A stretch of DNA of 64,000 bases from Fibrobacter sp. UWT2 (GCF_900142545.1 NZ_FRBF01000006.1:62001-126000), one strand, 5' to 3'. Shown: positions 45,993-54,863, counted from the stretch's first letter. Notes: generated from the letters alone by a model not told the origin. Made by a program: numbers and translations.

Positions 45993-47378
45993 TTAACCGC
46001 AGCGGGTCTTTGTCGTGTCTATTCCGATGTAGTCGGGGTAGTCGTTGTCAAAGCAGGCGGCGCAGTAGTTTTCGCCTTCGCCGGTACATTCCTTCATGCC
46101 TTCGACGCTCAGGTAGCCGAGGCTTTCGACGCCGAGCATCTTGGCGATTTCGGCAGGCGTCATGGAGCTTGCGGCAAGTTCGCCTTGGCTCGGGAAATCC
46201 ATGCCGAAGAAGCACGGGTGTGCGACCGGAGGCGATGCAATGCGGATATGCACTTCTAAAGCACCGGCATCGCGCAGCATCTTGGATAGAATCTTGAGCG
46301 TGGTGCCGCGCACAATAGAATCTTCGACGACACAGACGCGCTTGTTCTTAAGCACGCCTTCGATGGGGTTGAATTTGAGCTTGACTTTCTGTTCGCGAAC
46401 GTTCTGCGTGGGGTCGATGAAAGTGCGGCCCACGTAGTGGTTACGGAGCAGGCCGATTTCAAAGCGAATGCCGCTCGCCTGGGCGTAGCCGAGCGCAGCG
46501 GTAGTGGCGCTGTCGGGTACTGAAATCACGATGTCGGCATCGACGGGGCATTCCTTGGCGAGCTGCTTGCCCATTTTGCGGCGGACCTTGTCGCAGCTCT
46601 GCTCGAAAATCTTGGAATCCGGGCGGCTAAAGTAGATGTATTCGAAAATGCAGTGGGCGAGGCGATCCTTTTGCACGAAGCGTTCGGAATGGAGCCCGTT
46701 CTTGGTGATGGTCAGGAATTCGCCGGCCTGGATGTCGCGAATGTAGTGGGCGCCCAGCAAGTCGAAGGCGCAAGTTTCGCTGGCGACGCACCAGGCTTTT
46801 CCCATGCGTGCAAGCGACAGTGGGCGGAATCCGAATCCGTCGCGGGCGACGTACATGGTGTCTTTGCTAATGAATACGAGGCAGAAACTGCCGGTAAATT
46901 TCGTGACGGCCTTCTTGATGGCTTCACCTAGGTCTGCGGCCTCGGTGCGCGCGATTTCATGCAGAAGAATTTCGGAATCGGATGTCGTCTGAAAAATATG
47001 GCCGTCGGCTTCCATTTCGGCACGGAGCTCGGCGGCGTTAGTGATGTTTCCGTTGTGGGCGACTGCAATCTGGCCCCATTTGCAACTCACCAGAATCGGC
47101 TGCGCGTTGGCCAAGGTTGATGCGCCTGTGGTGCTGTAACGCACGTGGCCAATGCCTGCAAATCCGTCAAATTCGTTGATGTCGTGTTCCCGGAGAAGGG
47201 TCGATACAAGCCCCATGGACTTGCGGACGCGAATCTTGTCTCCGTCAGTGACCGCGAATCCGGCACTTTCCTGCCCGCGGTGCTGCAGGGCGTAAAGCCC
47301 CATGGTAATATTCCTTACGACAGTGTCGCCATTGTAAATGCCGATCACTCCGCATTCTTCGTGCAATTCGTCGAGCAT
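45993..47378 (-). CDS. purF: Amidophosphoribosyltransferase
   Basis: 461 residues. PurF makes 5-phosphoribosylamine from PRPP and glutamine, the first committed purine step. The N-terminal MLDELHEECGVIGIY shows a short propeptide before the catalytic Cys (residue 9), as in Bacillus-type enzymes. The phosphoribosyltransferase domain has the PRPP motif VCVVEDSIVRGTT. C-terminal Cys residues (for example CFFG, NYCAACFD) suggest the Fe-S cluster of this class. AGAGG precedes the ATG. Confidence 0.96.
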   Translation of the reverse strand: MLDELHEECGVIGIYNGDTVVRNITMGLYALQHRGQESAGFAVTDGDKIRVRKSMGLVSTLLREHDINEFDGFAGIGHVRYSTTGASTLANAQPILVSCKWGQIAVAHNGNITNAAELRAEMEADGHIFQTTSDSEILLHEIARTEAADLGEAIKKAVTKFTGSFCLVFISKDTMYVARDGFGFRPLSLARMGKAWCVASETCAFDLLGAHYIRDIQAGEFLTITKNGLHSERFVQKDRLAHCIFEYIYFSRPDSKIFEQSCDKVRRKMGKQLAKECPVDADIVISVPDSATTAALGYAQASGIRFEIGLLRNHYVGRTFIDPTQNVREQKVKLKFNPIEGVLKNKRVCVVEDSIVRGTTLKILSKMLRDAGALEVHIRIASPPVAHPCFFGMDFPSQGELAASSMTPAEIAKMLGVESLGYLSVEGMKECTGEGENYCAACFDNDYPDYIGIDTTKTRCG

Positions 47379-47529
47379 AACGCCTCTTTGAAATGTATGT
47401 TCCCCCTACCTCGAAGGTCATAGCCCACCCGGACGGGTGCAAGCAAGGAAACGGCCGCCCTTGTAAAGCAAAAAATGTGCCATTATGGCGATTTTGGCTC
47501 AAAAACGCCAAAATTCAAATTGCAAAACA

Positions 47530-47587
47530 AAAAGGCTTTACAACTTGTGTAAAACCTTATTGTAAAACTTACGTTTTATGTAAAAGA
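47530..47587. promoter_or_regulatory. Cluster of TTTTACA/TGTAAAA motifs upstream of purF
   Basis: Within 58 bases the motif TTTACA or its complement TGTAAA occurs about five times in both orientations, including TAAAAC-TTAC-GTTTTA, an inverted repeat. It may be an operator array or overlapping promoter region. The regulator is unknown. Nearer purF a short palindrome (CACCCG / CGGGTG, around 47430) lies in the leader. Confidence 0.35.
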
Positions 47588-47590
47588 GTC

Positions 47591-47740
47591 TTATGCCTTG
47601 TCGGACTTGTCCAACGAGGAATCAACCGCTGAAAGCAGGCCTGTGTAGGGTTCGCTGCTTTGTAGCAGGTGGGCCTGGTTCTTGAGCTTGATTTCCTTCA
47701 TTTCGGGGGCGAAGTAATTCTTTTTCTGTTCGTTGCTCAT
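47591..47740 (-). CDS. Small protein (49 aa) following the secreted beta-helix protein
   Basis: 49 residues starting MSNEQKKNYFAPEMKEIKLK, with no signal peptide or membrane segment. A perfect AGGAGG site lies five bases before the ATG. It starts 10 bases after the stop of the 589-residue secreted protein, so both are probably one transcript. The pattern of a Lys-rich start, aromatic-x-PE, then LL-x-SSE recalls the many short unannotated proteins of Bacteroidota. The function is unknown. Confidence 0.65.
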   Translation of the reverse strand: MSNEQKKNYFAPEMKEIKLKNQAHLLQSSEPYTGLLSAVDSSLDKSDKA

Positions 47741-47750
47741 AGTGTCCTCC

Positions 47751-49520
47751 TTATTTCACTAAAACTTTCTTGCCGTAGTAGGCACCGCGGGCTTGGTGTG
47801 TGCCGTTCAGCTTGCGGCCCTTGAGGTCGTAGTTACGGTTCATCTTGAATTCGCCGGTGCGTGTATCGATGCGCCCGATAACTGTCGTGTGTTCGTTGCC
47901 ATTGGTACTTTCGACGATGACTACGTCCATGGTGGCGGGGCGTTTCGTTTCCTTGAATTCGGGACCGAAAATGTCTCTGGTAAATATGAATGCGCGGAAG
48001 GGTGGTATTGCGGCTCCGGTACCAATTTTGACGAACTGGCCTGCTGTTTTAAAGTTTTCTGTGACTTGATCGTTAAATCCATAAATGTTGTCACCCGCAA
48101 CATGCTCTGATGTAAATTCTAAGAATTCGTCGTTGCCATTAAAAAACCAAAGACCACTACTGCTTACAGTATAGGAGTTATTTGACTTTATTTCTACTGC
48201 ACCTTTAATTTTGAGGGTTTCGGATTCCATTTGAATGAGATAAGGTCTATAAGCTTGGATTTCTACTTGGCTGATATCTTCGGCTCCATCTTTTAAGTTT
48301 TGAACTTGGACTTCCATTTTGCCGTTGACTTCTTCGACACCTCTGAAATAGTAGATATTCTTGACTCCGCCCAGTTGACCCAGCTTGACTGCAAAGGGGA
48401 GCATGATTGTGGAGTATCCGTTTGCTGAAAGAGGGAACTTTCTTTCGAAAACGACGGAGTCCACGTGTTTCTCTTCGACGTCGCCGACGGATCCGTAGTA
48501 GTCGCCATCGATGTATGCTGTTGTTTTCCCGTCTTCGGTTATGTACCGGATAGCGGGGTAATCCTTTCTCAGCATGAGCGTGTTGTTGTAGGCGTAAAGT
48601 TGGTAGCCAGTTGGCTCTGCTGTGACATGTCTGAATATCTTATTAGCAATGGCGTCATTGGTGATGTATTCCGATTGTCCGGAAAGAGCGATCTTGGGAT
48701 TTTTGTCTGTCAAGGGCTCTGCAATGTTTACGTTGATGAGGGCTTTATCTTTTAATTCGCCTACAATATTGATTTTCTTTCCGTTAGAGAGAACCAGCGC
48801 GTTGTAATTGGGAAAATATGGAGTGCCAGAAATATTGATGTCTTCAAAAGCTTCTACAGCATAGTTTGAGTTAGTATTGAATGATCCTCCTGCAAGAGTC
48901 ACTTTGGATCCTTCTTTTGCGACTATACCTCTGTTGTTTCCGTTGACAGATCCGCTGAATACTTCAACTTTTGAGCCGGAATGAGCGGTTATACCTGTAC
49001 CATAGGAATAAACACTCCCCCCATCTATTTGAAGGGACCCGTGTAAGTCGATGGCCAGATTTTCCTCCGTAACATTGATTATTCCTGATAGCAGGAAGGC
49101 ACTGCCGTTATCATTAACGAGAATCGCAGGGATGCCGGTATTAATGTTGAAATCTCCTGCTATTATGCCTCTATTGTTCTCGCTCTTGTTGCTGTCTTCG
49201 ATGATAAGTGTCCTATCGACACGGAAAATCAATGCTTTTTCTGTAACAAAAAGATTATCTAAATTACGTGATAGCGTGTAGCCGTTGAGATCTAGGCGAA
49301 TGGTTGCTCCGATGTGAAGGCATCTTGTCAATTTTACGTTTTGGGTTAATATGTAGTCTGTGTTTTTTTGTAGTGACCAACAGCCGTCAAAGGTAGAACG
49401 ATGTTCAAAATCGTCTTCGCTGGAAACTTTCACCGTTTCGATCGGTTCTATCGGGGGGTCTAGGGCGAATGCTCCAAGGGGTAAAAACAGTAATGTCAGG
49501 ATTAACTTTGTGATTTTCAT
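47751..49520 (-). CDS. Secreted beta-helix protein with C-terminal sorting domain
   Basis: 589 residues. A signal peptide (about 1-19, ends GAFAL) leads to a right-handed beta-helix-like region (about 60-290) with turns such as RLDLNGYTL, AFLLSGIINVT, SLQIDGGSVYS and KVTLAGGSFNT. A beta-rich middle (about 330-540) follows. The last 35 residues (MNRNYDLKGRKLN...GAYYGKKVLVK) match the type IX secretion C-terminal pattern seen in the GH5 and GH43 enzymes here. No catalytic motif is recognised, so a structural or binding role is as likely as a polysaccharide lyase. GGAGG precedes the ATG. Confidence 0.75.
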   Translation of the reverse strand: MKITKLILTLLFLPLGAFALDPPIEPIETVKVSSEDDFEHRSTFDGCWSLQKNTDYILTQNVKLTRCLHIGATIRLDLNGYTLSRNLDNLFVTEKALIFRVDRTLIIEDSNKSENNRGIIAGDFNINTGIPAILVNDNGSAFLLSGIINVTEENLAIDLHGSLQIDGGSVYSYGTGITAHSGSKVEVFSGSVNGNNRGIVAKEGSKVTLAGGSFNTNSNYAVEAFEDINISGTPYFPNYNALVLSNGKKINIVGELKDKALINVNIAEPLTDKNPKIALSGQSEYITNDAIANKIFRHVTAEPTGYQLYAYNNTLMLRKDYPAIRYITEDGKTTAYIDGDYYGSVGDVEEKHVDSVVFERKFPLSANGYSTIMLPFAVKLGQLGGVKNIYYFRGVEEVNGKMEVQVQNLKDGAEDISQVEIQAYRPYLIQMESETLKIKGAVEIKSNNSYTVSSSGLWFFNGNDEFLEFTSEHVAGDNIYGFNDQVTENFKTAGQFVKIGTGAAIPPFRAFIFTRDIFGPEFKETKRPATMDVVIVESTNGNEHTTVIGRIDTRTGEFKMNRNYDLKGRKLNGTHQARGAYYGKKVLVK

Positions 49521-49624
49521 ATTTCCTCCTTAAAATAATGAAATACGGGTGAAAGTTACAAAAAACTTACCGTTTTGGCTTTGGATAAAGTACTTTTTTT
49601 GATTTTTTTAGAGTAAGGAGGCTT

Positions 49625-50518
49625 TTAACAGCTCACGACGAGGGCGATAAGGCCTGCGAACATGGCGATTTTCACCAGTTTTTGAGCGTTTCGGTAGTTA
49701 CGCTTGTTTGCAAAAACGAGAATCGCGATGACGGCGGGGGTAAAGGCGATTCCGGTGATAATCAAGAAGAGCATGGGGTAGTAACCCTGCGCGACAGGCA
49801 GCGGTAAAATGGCCCAGGTGAAAAGGCAAATGAGGCCGGCGAGGCGCCTAGCGGTGGGGGCGCCTGCAATCAGTGGGAACGTCATGATGCCAGCCTTGAG
49901 GTCGCCAGTTTCGTCTTCCAGGTCCTTGTAGATTTCGCGGGCGGTCGTGAGGAGTATTGCGAACAGCATCGCGGGGTAGAGAAGTCCGATTTTGTTCGAA
50001 ATTCCAAGCGTCGATTCGATGGATTCCTTGAGGCCCGTGGGGTAGAACAGGCAGAGAATCAGGGGTGTTGCGCAAAGGAAGGCAACCGTCATGTTCTTTA
50101 AAAGCGGGATGTGCTTGAGCCACTTGTTGTAGGCGACAAGAAGCGCGCTGAGTAGCACAAAGAAAATGCAAGCCGTGAAGTTCGTCTTGGTCATCAGGCT
50201 GTCGGCAAGGCCCGCCGCAACTGTGAGCACAAGAAGAATAATCCACGCCCTCCGCGCCGCCGCCACCGAAACCTTTCCGCTCACCAGCGGACGCTCCGGG
50301 CGATTCAGACGGTCGCTATCCAAGTCCCAAATATCGTTCTGGATGTTTGCAAAGGCAATTGCAAATGCAAAACCGAGCGCCTGCAAAACAAGCGGAAACC
50401 ATTCGATACCGCCCGTCGTTGTAGGCAACGCCGAAAGCAGGTAGTAGCCGATTACAAGCGTGACCATCGCAATCACGATATTCACCGGCCGGGACATTTT
50501 AACGAGGGCTAGGAGCAT
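49625..50518 (-). CDS. UbiA family prenyltransferase
   Basis: 297 residues from the ATG at 50518; a longer in-frame version would overlap the divergent gene at 50561 and is rejected. About nine hydrophobic segments. The two Asp-rich prenyl-diphosphate/Mg sites are NIQNDIWDLDSDRLNRPERP (about 58-77) and YKDLEDETGDLKAG (about 200). The family attaches polyprenyl chains to aromatic or glycerol-phosphate acceptors in the membrane. The motif resembles the (S)-2,3-di-O-geranylgeranylglyceryl phosphate synthase branch; MenA-type function is an alternative. No clear Shine-Dalgarno site is visible. Confidence 0.85.
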   Translation of the reverse strand: MLLALVKMSRPVNIVIAMVTLVIGYYLLSALPTTTGGIEWFPLVLQALGFAFAIAFANIQNDIWDLDSDRLNRPERPLVSGKVSVAAARRAWIILLVLTVAAGLADSLMTKTNFTACIFFVLLSALLVAYNKWLKHIPLLKNMTVAFLCATPLILCLFYPTGLKESIESTLGISNKIGLLYPAMLFAILLTTAREIYKDLEDETGDLKAGIMTFPLIAGAPTARRLAGLICLFTWAILPLPVAQGYYPMLFLIITGIAFTPAVIAILVFANKRNYRNAQKLVKIAMFAGLIALVVSC

Positions 50519-50560
50519 GGGTAAAATATAGCTTTCTTTTTGATTTTCTATATTTGCGGT

Positions 50561-50836
50561 ATGCCGTTTTTTACCAAAAGCAATCTTGTGGACTTGCGGG
50601 CGGAAGCCGAGCAACTTTCGATATGCGTGGAGCATTTTCTGTATGCGTCCGAGCGCGTAGTCGAGGGCGACTACAAAACGAAGGGCTTTTACGACAACTG
50701 TATCGAAAAATGTAATGGAAGACTCAAGGCGATTCATTTTTTGATGGAGTCCATTCGTCAGGATAGGCCTGTTTCGGAAGACGAACTCCAGGAATCGCTT
50801 CCGGATTTTTTAAATTGCAAGAAAGATGCTAAATAA
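50561..50836 (+). CDS. Hypothetical small cytoplasmic protein
   Basis: 91 residues from the ATG at 50561. It is mostly helical and charged, with three Cys and no membrane segment. I recognise no family. It shares a 42-base intergenic region with the divergent prenyltransferase gene, and its last 11 bases overlap the rsgA start, so it leads the rsgA operon. Confidence 0.65.
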   Translation: MPFFTKSNLVDLRAEAEQLSICVEHFLYASERVVEGDYKTKGFYDNCIEKCNGRLKAIHFLMESIRQDRPVSEDELQESLPDFLNCKKDAK

Positions 50837-52043
50837 CGAATTCGATGACGAACCGGAACCGCTCCGTCGCGTAAAGCCGACCCGCCGCGATCACCGCAGC
50901 AGGCGTATTGACGTGATGCGTGAATTGGAATCGGGCGTGGTAGACGAGCGCCCGGTCAAGGAGCGTTTCAGTCGCGAATTCAAGAATCCCCGCATCAAGA
51001 AAATCAAGGACCCGCTCGAAAAGATCGACGAGAAGGATTGCGTTGAGGGCTTGGTGGTCGAAGTACACCGAAGAACATGTGAAGTTCGGTTAGATTCTTC
51101 GACTACGCCTAACGGCTTCGCTCAGAATGACTCCCTTCCTACTTCCTACTGCCTACCGTCTACTGTTACTGCCATGTACCGTGCGACGACTTCGAAGGCG
51201 CTGGGGGAATTTCCGGCGGTGGGTGACCGCGTGCTTTTGGGTCAGGTGAACGAAGACGAGGACAGCGGCGAAGGTGTCGGTTCGCAGAAGTATTGCGTGG
51301 TGCGTGTGCTCCCGCGAAAGAGCGAACTCAAGCGCCCCGGCCCCCGCGATAGCTTTAGGCGTAAGCTCACCCTGGCAGCGAATATTGACCAGGTGGTGAT
51401 TGTCGCGAGCGTGACTCAGCCGGAATTCAACTACGGATTTATGGACCGCTTCTTGCTGGCGGCTAACCTGAACAACTTGCCGTTTGTGCTGGTGCTGACC
51501 AAGATGGACCTGCTGCCGAATGGCGAAGCTGACCTGAACGACGATATCCGCGACTTCATGAGTATCGTGGACAAGGTGATTCCCGTGAGTGTGAAGACGG
51601 GGGTGGGCCTGGAACGTCTGCGCGAGGAACTCCTGGGCAAGTCGTCTGTGTTCAGCGGACAGAGTGGCGTGGGCAAGTCGACGCTGGTGAATGCCTTGGT
51701 GCCGGGTGCGGAACTTGAAACCGGCGCCGTGCGCGAACGCGACGGCAAGGGAAGGCATACGACGACTTCTTCGAGCCTGTTCGATTTTCCGGGTGGCGGC
51801 TACGTAATTGATACGCCGGGGATTAGGAGTATTGGTCTTGCCGACGGTGACGACGATATGGACGGCGAGACCTTGGCGAAGATTTTCCCGGGATTTTTCG
51901 AGGGCGACTTGTTTACCTGCAAGTACAGCAACTGCAAGCACCTGAAGGAACCGGGCTGCTCGGTGCGCGAGGCGGTAGAATCGGGTAAGCTTTCGCGGGC
52001 CCGCTATGCGAGTTATTTGAGAATTTTGAATTCTAGGAACTAG
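50826..52043 (+). CDS. rsgA: Ribosome small subunit-dependent GTPase A, with in-frame insertion
   Basis: 405 residues. RsgA checks 30S maturation. The circularly permuted GTPase order is visible: TKMD (G4, about 222) before GQSGVGKST (G1, about 278) and DTPG (G3), then a zinc site CKYSNCKHLKEPGC. The OB fold (about 72-140) starts GLVVEVHRRTCEVRL and resumes at MYRATTSKALGEFPAVGDRV. Between them about 27 residues (90-117) are encoded by a DNA stretch resembling a dispersed palindromic repeat. A charged N-terminal extension of about 70 residues is also unusual. It starts inside the previous gene. Confidence 0.92.
   Translation: MLNNEFDDEPEPLRRVKPTRRDHRSRRIDVMRELESGVVDERPVKERFSREFKNPRIKKIKDPLEKIDEKDCVEGLVVEVHRRTCEVRLDSSTTPNGFAQNDSLPTSYCLPSTVTAMYRATTSKALGEFPAVGDRVLLGQVNEDEDSGEGVGSQKYCVVRVLPRKSELKRPGPRDSFRRKLTLAANIDQVVIVASVTQPEFNYGFMDRFLLAANLNNLPFVLVLTKMDLLPNGEADLNDDIRDFMSIVDKVIPVSVKTGVGLERLREELLGKSSVFSGQSGVGKSTLVNALVPGAELETGAVRERDGKGRHTTTSSSLFDFPGGGYVIDTPGIRSIGLADGDDDMDGETLAKIFPGFFEGDLFTCKYSNCKHLKEPGCSVREAVESGKLSRARYASYLRILNSRN
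51093..51173 (+). repeat. Putative dispersed repeat inserted inside rsgA
   Basis: The first 39 bases (starting GATTCTTCGACTACGCC, ending GCTCAGAATGAC) form an interrupted inverted repeat (ATTCT/AGAAT and GCC/GGC) of a kind common between genes in many bacteria. The next 42 bases repeat CTACT/CTACC/CTTCCT units. The length is a multiple of three, so the rsgA frame stays open. Confidence 0.6.
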
Positions 52044-52048
52044 GTTTG

Positions 52049-52456
52049 ATGGATATTGCGATAAAAATTACCTTGGTGGCGTCGATTGTGCTGGTGGGTT
52101 ACAACCTGCACCAGTTGGTGACGAGTTATGAGGCAATTTGCGAAAAGGTCAAGGAATTCAAGGCGATGGCGCTGGAGAACGATTCGGACGAAAGTTCGAT
52201 CCGTCGTTCGAATTTCTTGCTGACCGGAACGCTTTCGGTGCTGTTTATCTTGCTGACTTACCTTTCGGGCTTGGCCTACTGGGTGGTGGGCGTCGTGTTT
52301 GTGAAGCTTGCGGTTTCAATGTATTTGTCGCATTTGGAAATTTCGCAGATTTTCAAGGAAAATTCGATTCGCCCGAAGTTCTTCAAGATTACCAAGGTAG
52401 ATGCCGCGGTGAATGTCTTGATGGGGCTTGGGGTGGCGGTGATTGCCGTATCGTGA
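52049..52456 (+). CDS. Small membrane protein of unknown function
   Basis: 135 residues from the ATG at 52049. Four hydrophobic segments (about 5-22, 58-75, 80-98 and 118-134) with a charged loop (EKVKEFKAMALENDSDES) after the first. No named family is recognised. It begins 6 bases after the rsgA stop codon and belongs to the same operon. Confidence 0.7.
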   Translation: MDIAIKITLVASIVLVGYNLHQLVTSYEAICEKVKEFKAMALENDSDESSIRRSNFLLTGTLSVLFILLTYLSGLAYWVVGVVFVKLAVSMYLSHLEISQIFKENSIRPKFFKITKVDAAVNVLMGLGVAVIAVS

Positions 52457-52463
52457 GGTGCCT

Positions 52464-53072
52464 ATGAAAAAGATAATCGCCCTGCTCGTGTTTGCGCTGT
52501 TCGCCTGCGTTCCGGCCTGGTCGCAGATGGAAGCGGCCATTGACCCGACCACGGGGGCTGCTGCAGGAACTTCTGCCGGACCGTTGCTGAACGGAATCCG
52601 TACGCCGCTGATTGTGGGCGGTGCGCTCGGCTTTGGCTCGGGCACGGGCGTGGGTTCTGACCGAGGAATCGGACTCCGCCAGATTGAACCGATGATCGGT
52701 ATTTGGTACCCAGGAATGGCTTTGCTCCGTGTGGGCTACGGCATGTATGGTTACGAAGAGGATACCGATGATGGCAAGGATTATCAGGTGGACCATTCGG
52801 AAATGGATTTCGAATTGGGACTCCACTTGCTGGGCGAAGTCTATTTGCTGGGTTCGTATTCTCGCGTGAAGGAACTGAGCGACTTGGGCGACGTGGCCTG
52901 GAACGAATGGGGCGCGGGCTTTGGGTCGCTGTTGTTTATTTTCTCGAAGACGATGCTGTTTGCCGAAGTCGCTTACCGCTGGGTGCTGACGCATTATGAC
53001 CCGTTCTTGGACAAGAAGGTTCACGGCGGGCGCATCCAGATGAATTTGGGATTCTCGGTGTACGTATTCTAG
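52464..53072 (+). CDS. Exported protein, probable outer-membrane beta-barrel
   Basis: 202 residues from the ATG at 52464 with GAGGT upstream. A signal peptide (ends PAWSQ) precedes a Gly/Ala/Thr-rich segment and then about eight alternating aromatic strands (LLRVGYGMYGY, LHLLGEVYLLGSY, LFAEVAYRWV, MNLGFSVYVF). The C-terminal residue is Phe, as in outer-membrane barrels. Its role in this housekeeping operon is unclear. Confidence 0.65.
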   Translation: MKKIIALLVFALFACVPAWSQMEAAIDPTTGAAAGTSAGPLLNGIRTPLIVGGALGFGSGTGVGSDRGIGLRQIEPMIGIWYPGMALLRVGYGMYGYEEDTDDGKDYQVDHSEMDFELGLHLLGEVYLLGSYSRVKELSDLGDVAWNEWGAGFGSLLFIFSKTMLFAEVAYRWVLTHYDPFLDKKVHGGRIQMNLGFSVYVF

Positions 53073-53095
53073 TGGTTTAATTTTAGGGATTTGTT

Positions 53096-53731
53096 TTGTC
53101 TGATTTTAAGAAGAATGTTGCTGTTTTAGGGGGAGCGTTCGATCCGGTTCATTTGGACCATATTAGGGTAGCAAAGACCTGTCTGCAAAAAGGATTTTGT
53201 GACGAGGTGTGGTTTATGCCGAGTCCTGACCGTTGGGACAAGAAGCTGAATGCGAGTCCCGAAGACCGCTTTGCCATGCTGGAACTCGCCATGGAAGGCG
53301 ACCCGCGGCTGATTCTTTCGGACTTGGAAATTGAACAGGGTGACTTTCGCGGCTCGTACGTGTTCTTATGCGGGCTCAAGGAAAAATTCCCGGACATCAA
53401 TTTTCGCCTGCTGACCGGTGCCGATACCTACGACGGCATTCCGCATTGGCGCGACCCGATGAACTTTTTCGGCACGAACTACAATGGACACCTGCTGTTG
53501 CGCGACATTGAGCTGATTGTATTTGCCCGTAACGGTTACCCGAAGCCGGATATAGTTGAACACAAGGCGAAGGGTTATGCTGACCTTTTGTGGCTTGGGC
53601 CGGAGCAAGGGTTTGAAGGCGTGTATTCGAGTACCGCGATCCGCAAGGCTTTGCTGTGTGGCGAAGAACCCAAGGGCTTGCACCCGAAGGTGTACGAGTA
53701 TATCAAACAGCATAATCTGTATAGGGAATAA
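53096..53731 (+). CDS. nadD: Nicotinate-nucleotide adenylyltransferase
   Basis: 211 residues from a TTG start (MSDFKKNVAVLGG) with AGGGA about 10 bases upstream. NadD adenylylates nicotinate mononucleotide in NAD synthesis. The nucleotidyltransferase motif GGAFDPVHLDH and the C-terminal YSSTAIRKAL are diagnostic. The length is normal. The stop codon overlaps the next ATG by one base. Confidence 0.93.
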   Translation: MSDFKKNVAVLGGAFDPVHLDHIRVAKTCLQKGFCDEVWFMPSPDRWDKKLNASPEDRFAMLELAMEGDPRLILSDLEIEQGDFRGSYVFLCGLKEKFPDINFRLLTGADTYDGIPHWRDPMNFFGTNYNGHLLLRDIELIVFARNGYPKPDIVEHKAKGYADLLWLGPEQGFEGVYSSTAIRKALLCGEEPKGLHPKVYEYIKQHNLYRE

Positions 53732-54771
53732 TGTCGCGCGCGCCTTCTGATATGTATTTCGAGAGCGTGGTGCAGCCGGAGCATGAAGGCTGGCTGTTGC
53801 TCGATTCGCTCTGCAAGCGCTTTACTTACCATAGTCGCGAACTGTGGGGCGAAAAGATTGCGAATGGCTTTGTGTCGGTGAACGGCGTGGCCGCGAATCT
53901 GGAGACGATTGCGCACCGCGGCGACAAGGTGGTGTACCACGTCACGAACTACACCGAGCCCGAAGTGCCGACGGATTTTAAGGTCGTATTCGAAGACGAC
54001 GAATTCATGCTGGTGGCAAAGCCTGCGGGCGTGCCGGTGCACCATACGGGCCATATATTCTACAATACTTTTACGTCGATTGTGCGTCGCGGAACGGACT
54101 ACGAAACCGCGACCCCCATGCATCGCCTGGACCGCGATACGGGCGGACTCATGCTGTTTGCGAAATATGCGGAGTCGGCAGCAAGATTCCAGAAAAATCT
54201 GGACCGCATTTTGCTGAAGAAATTTTATATGGCGGTCGTGCGCGGGGACTTCGCGGTCGAAGGAACCCCTGCGGGCGAGCCTGTAGATTGCACGATGCCT
54301 TTGCGCGAAGACCCCGCGGACCGCTTGCGGCTCCGCATGCACCACTTTGCCGATGGCAAACCCTGCCACACGCGCTTTAGAAAGGTTGGTGAGGGGCAGC
54401 TTTTACAGCCGGTGGCAGGCGAGTCGAAGTACTCGGTGGTGGAGGCGGAACTTTTGACGGGCCGCAAGCACCAGATTCGGGCCCACCTCGCAGAACTCGG
54501 GTACCCGATTCTGGGCGACCGCCTGTACAGCTTCGATGGCATTTACTACGAGAAGATGTCTCGCTCCTGGTCTCGCGATCCTTCTGTCGATAATTCCGAA
54601 GAAGGCCTTTCCGCCGAAGACCTCACGGCCCTCGGCGGCAAGTCGCAGATGCTTTATGCCTACAAGGTCGAAATCCAGTTGCCTTACTGGAAAGAATCGC
54701 GCGTTTTCGACTGCGCAGACTACCCGACAGACATGGCGGTGCTTGTCCAAAACGCCCAAAAGAATGCGTAA
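53731..54771 (+). CDS. RluA family pseudouridine synthase
   Basis: 346 residues. An S4-like RNA-binding part (about 20-75; FVSVNGVAANLET) precedes the catalytic domain with HRLDRDTGGL (catalytic Asp near 137) and LLTGRKHQIRAHL. Such enzymes make pseudouridine in rRNA or tRNA; the exact target site is not readable. About 40 acidic and Ser-rich residues (SRDPSVDNSEEGLSAED) are inserted near the C-terminus. It overlaps nadD by one base (TAATG). Confidence 0.9.
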   Translation: MSRAPSDMYFESVVQPEHEGWLLLDSLCKRFTYHSRELWGEKIANGFVSVNGVAANLETIAHRGDKVVYHVTNYTEPEVPTDFKVVFEDDEFMLVAKPAGVPVHHTGHIFYNTFTSIVRRGTDYETATPMHRLDRDTGGLMLFAKYAESAARFQKNLDRILLKKFYMAVVRGDFAVEGTPAGEPVDCTMPLREDPADRLRLRMHHFADGKPCHTRFRKVGEGQLLQPVAGESKYSVVEAELLTGRKHQIRAHLAELGYPILGDRLYSFDGIYYEKMSRSWSRDPSVDNSEEGLSAEDLTALGGKSQMLYAYKVEIQLPYWKESRVFDCADYPTDMAVLVQNAQKNA

Positions 54772-54835
54772 GTTGCGAAAAAGCTCTCGAAAATGAATTT
54801 TTTCAAAAAAAAAGCAAAAAATTCGCCCTTACCCC

Positions 54836-54863
54836 TTGACGAAATATTCTGAATATCTATATT
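54836..54863 (+). promoter_or_regulatory. Promoter of tRNA-Asn
   Basis: TTGACG (54836-54841) and TATATT (54858-54863) are spaced by 16 bases, about 40 bases upstream of the tRNA. Confidence 0.75.

Noticed and set aside
47379-47590. Purine riboswitch in the purF leader
   Set aside because: No three-way junction or conserved core could be recognised; only a short palindrome and repeated TTTTACA motifs are visible.
50519-50737. 73-residue N-terminal extension of the UbiA protein
   Set aside because: It would run through the divergent gene at 50561-50836 and adds no hydrophobic or family sequence.
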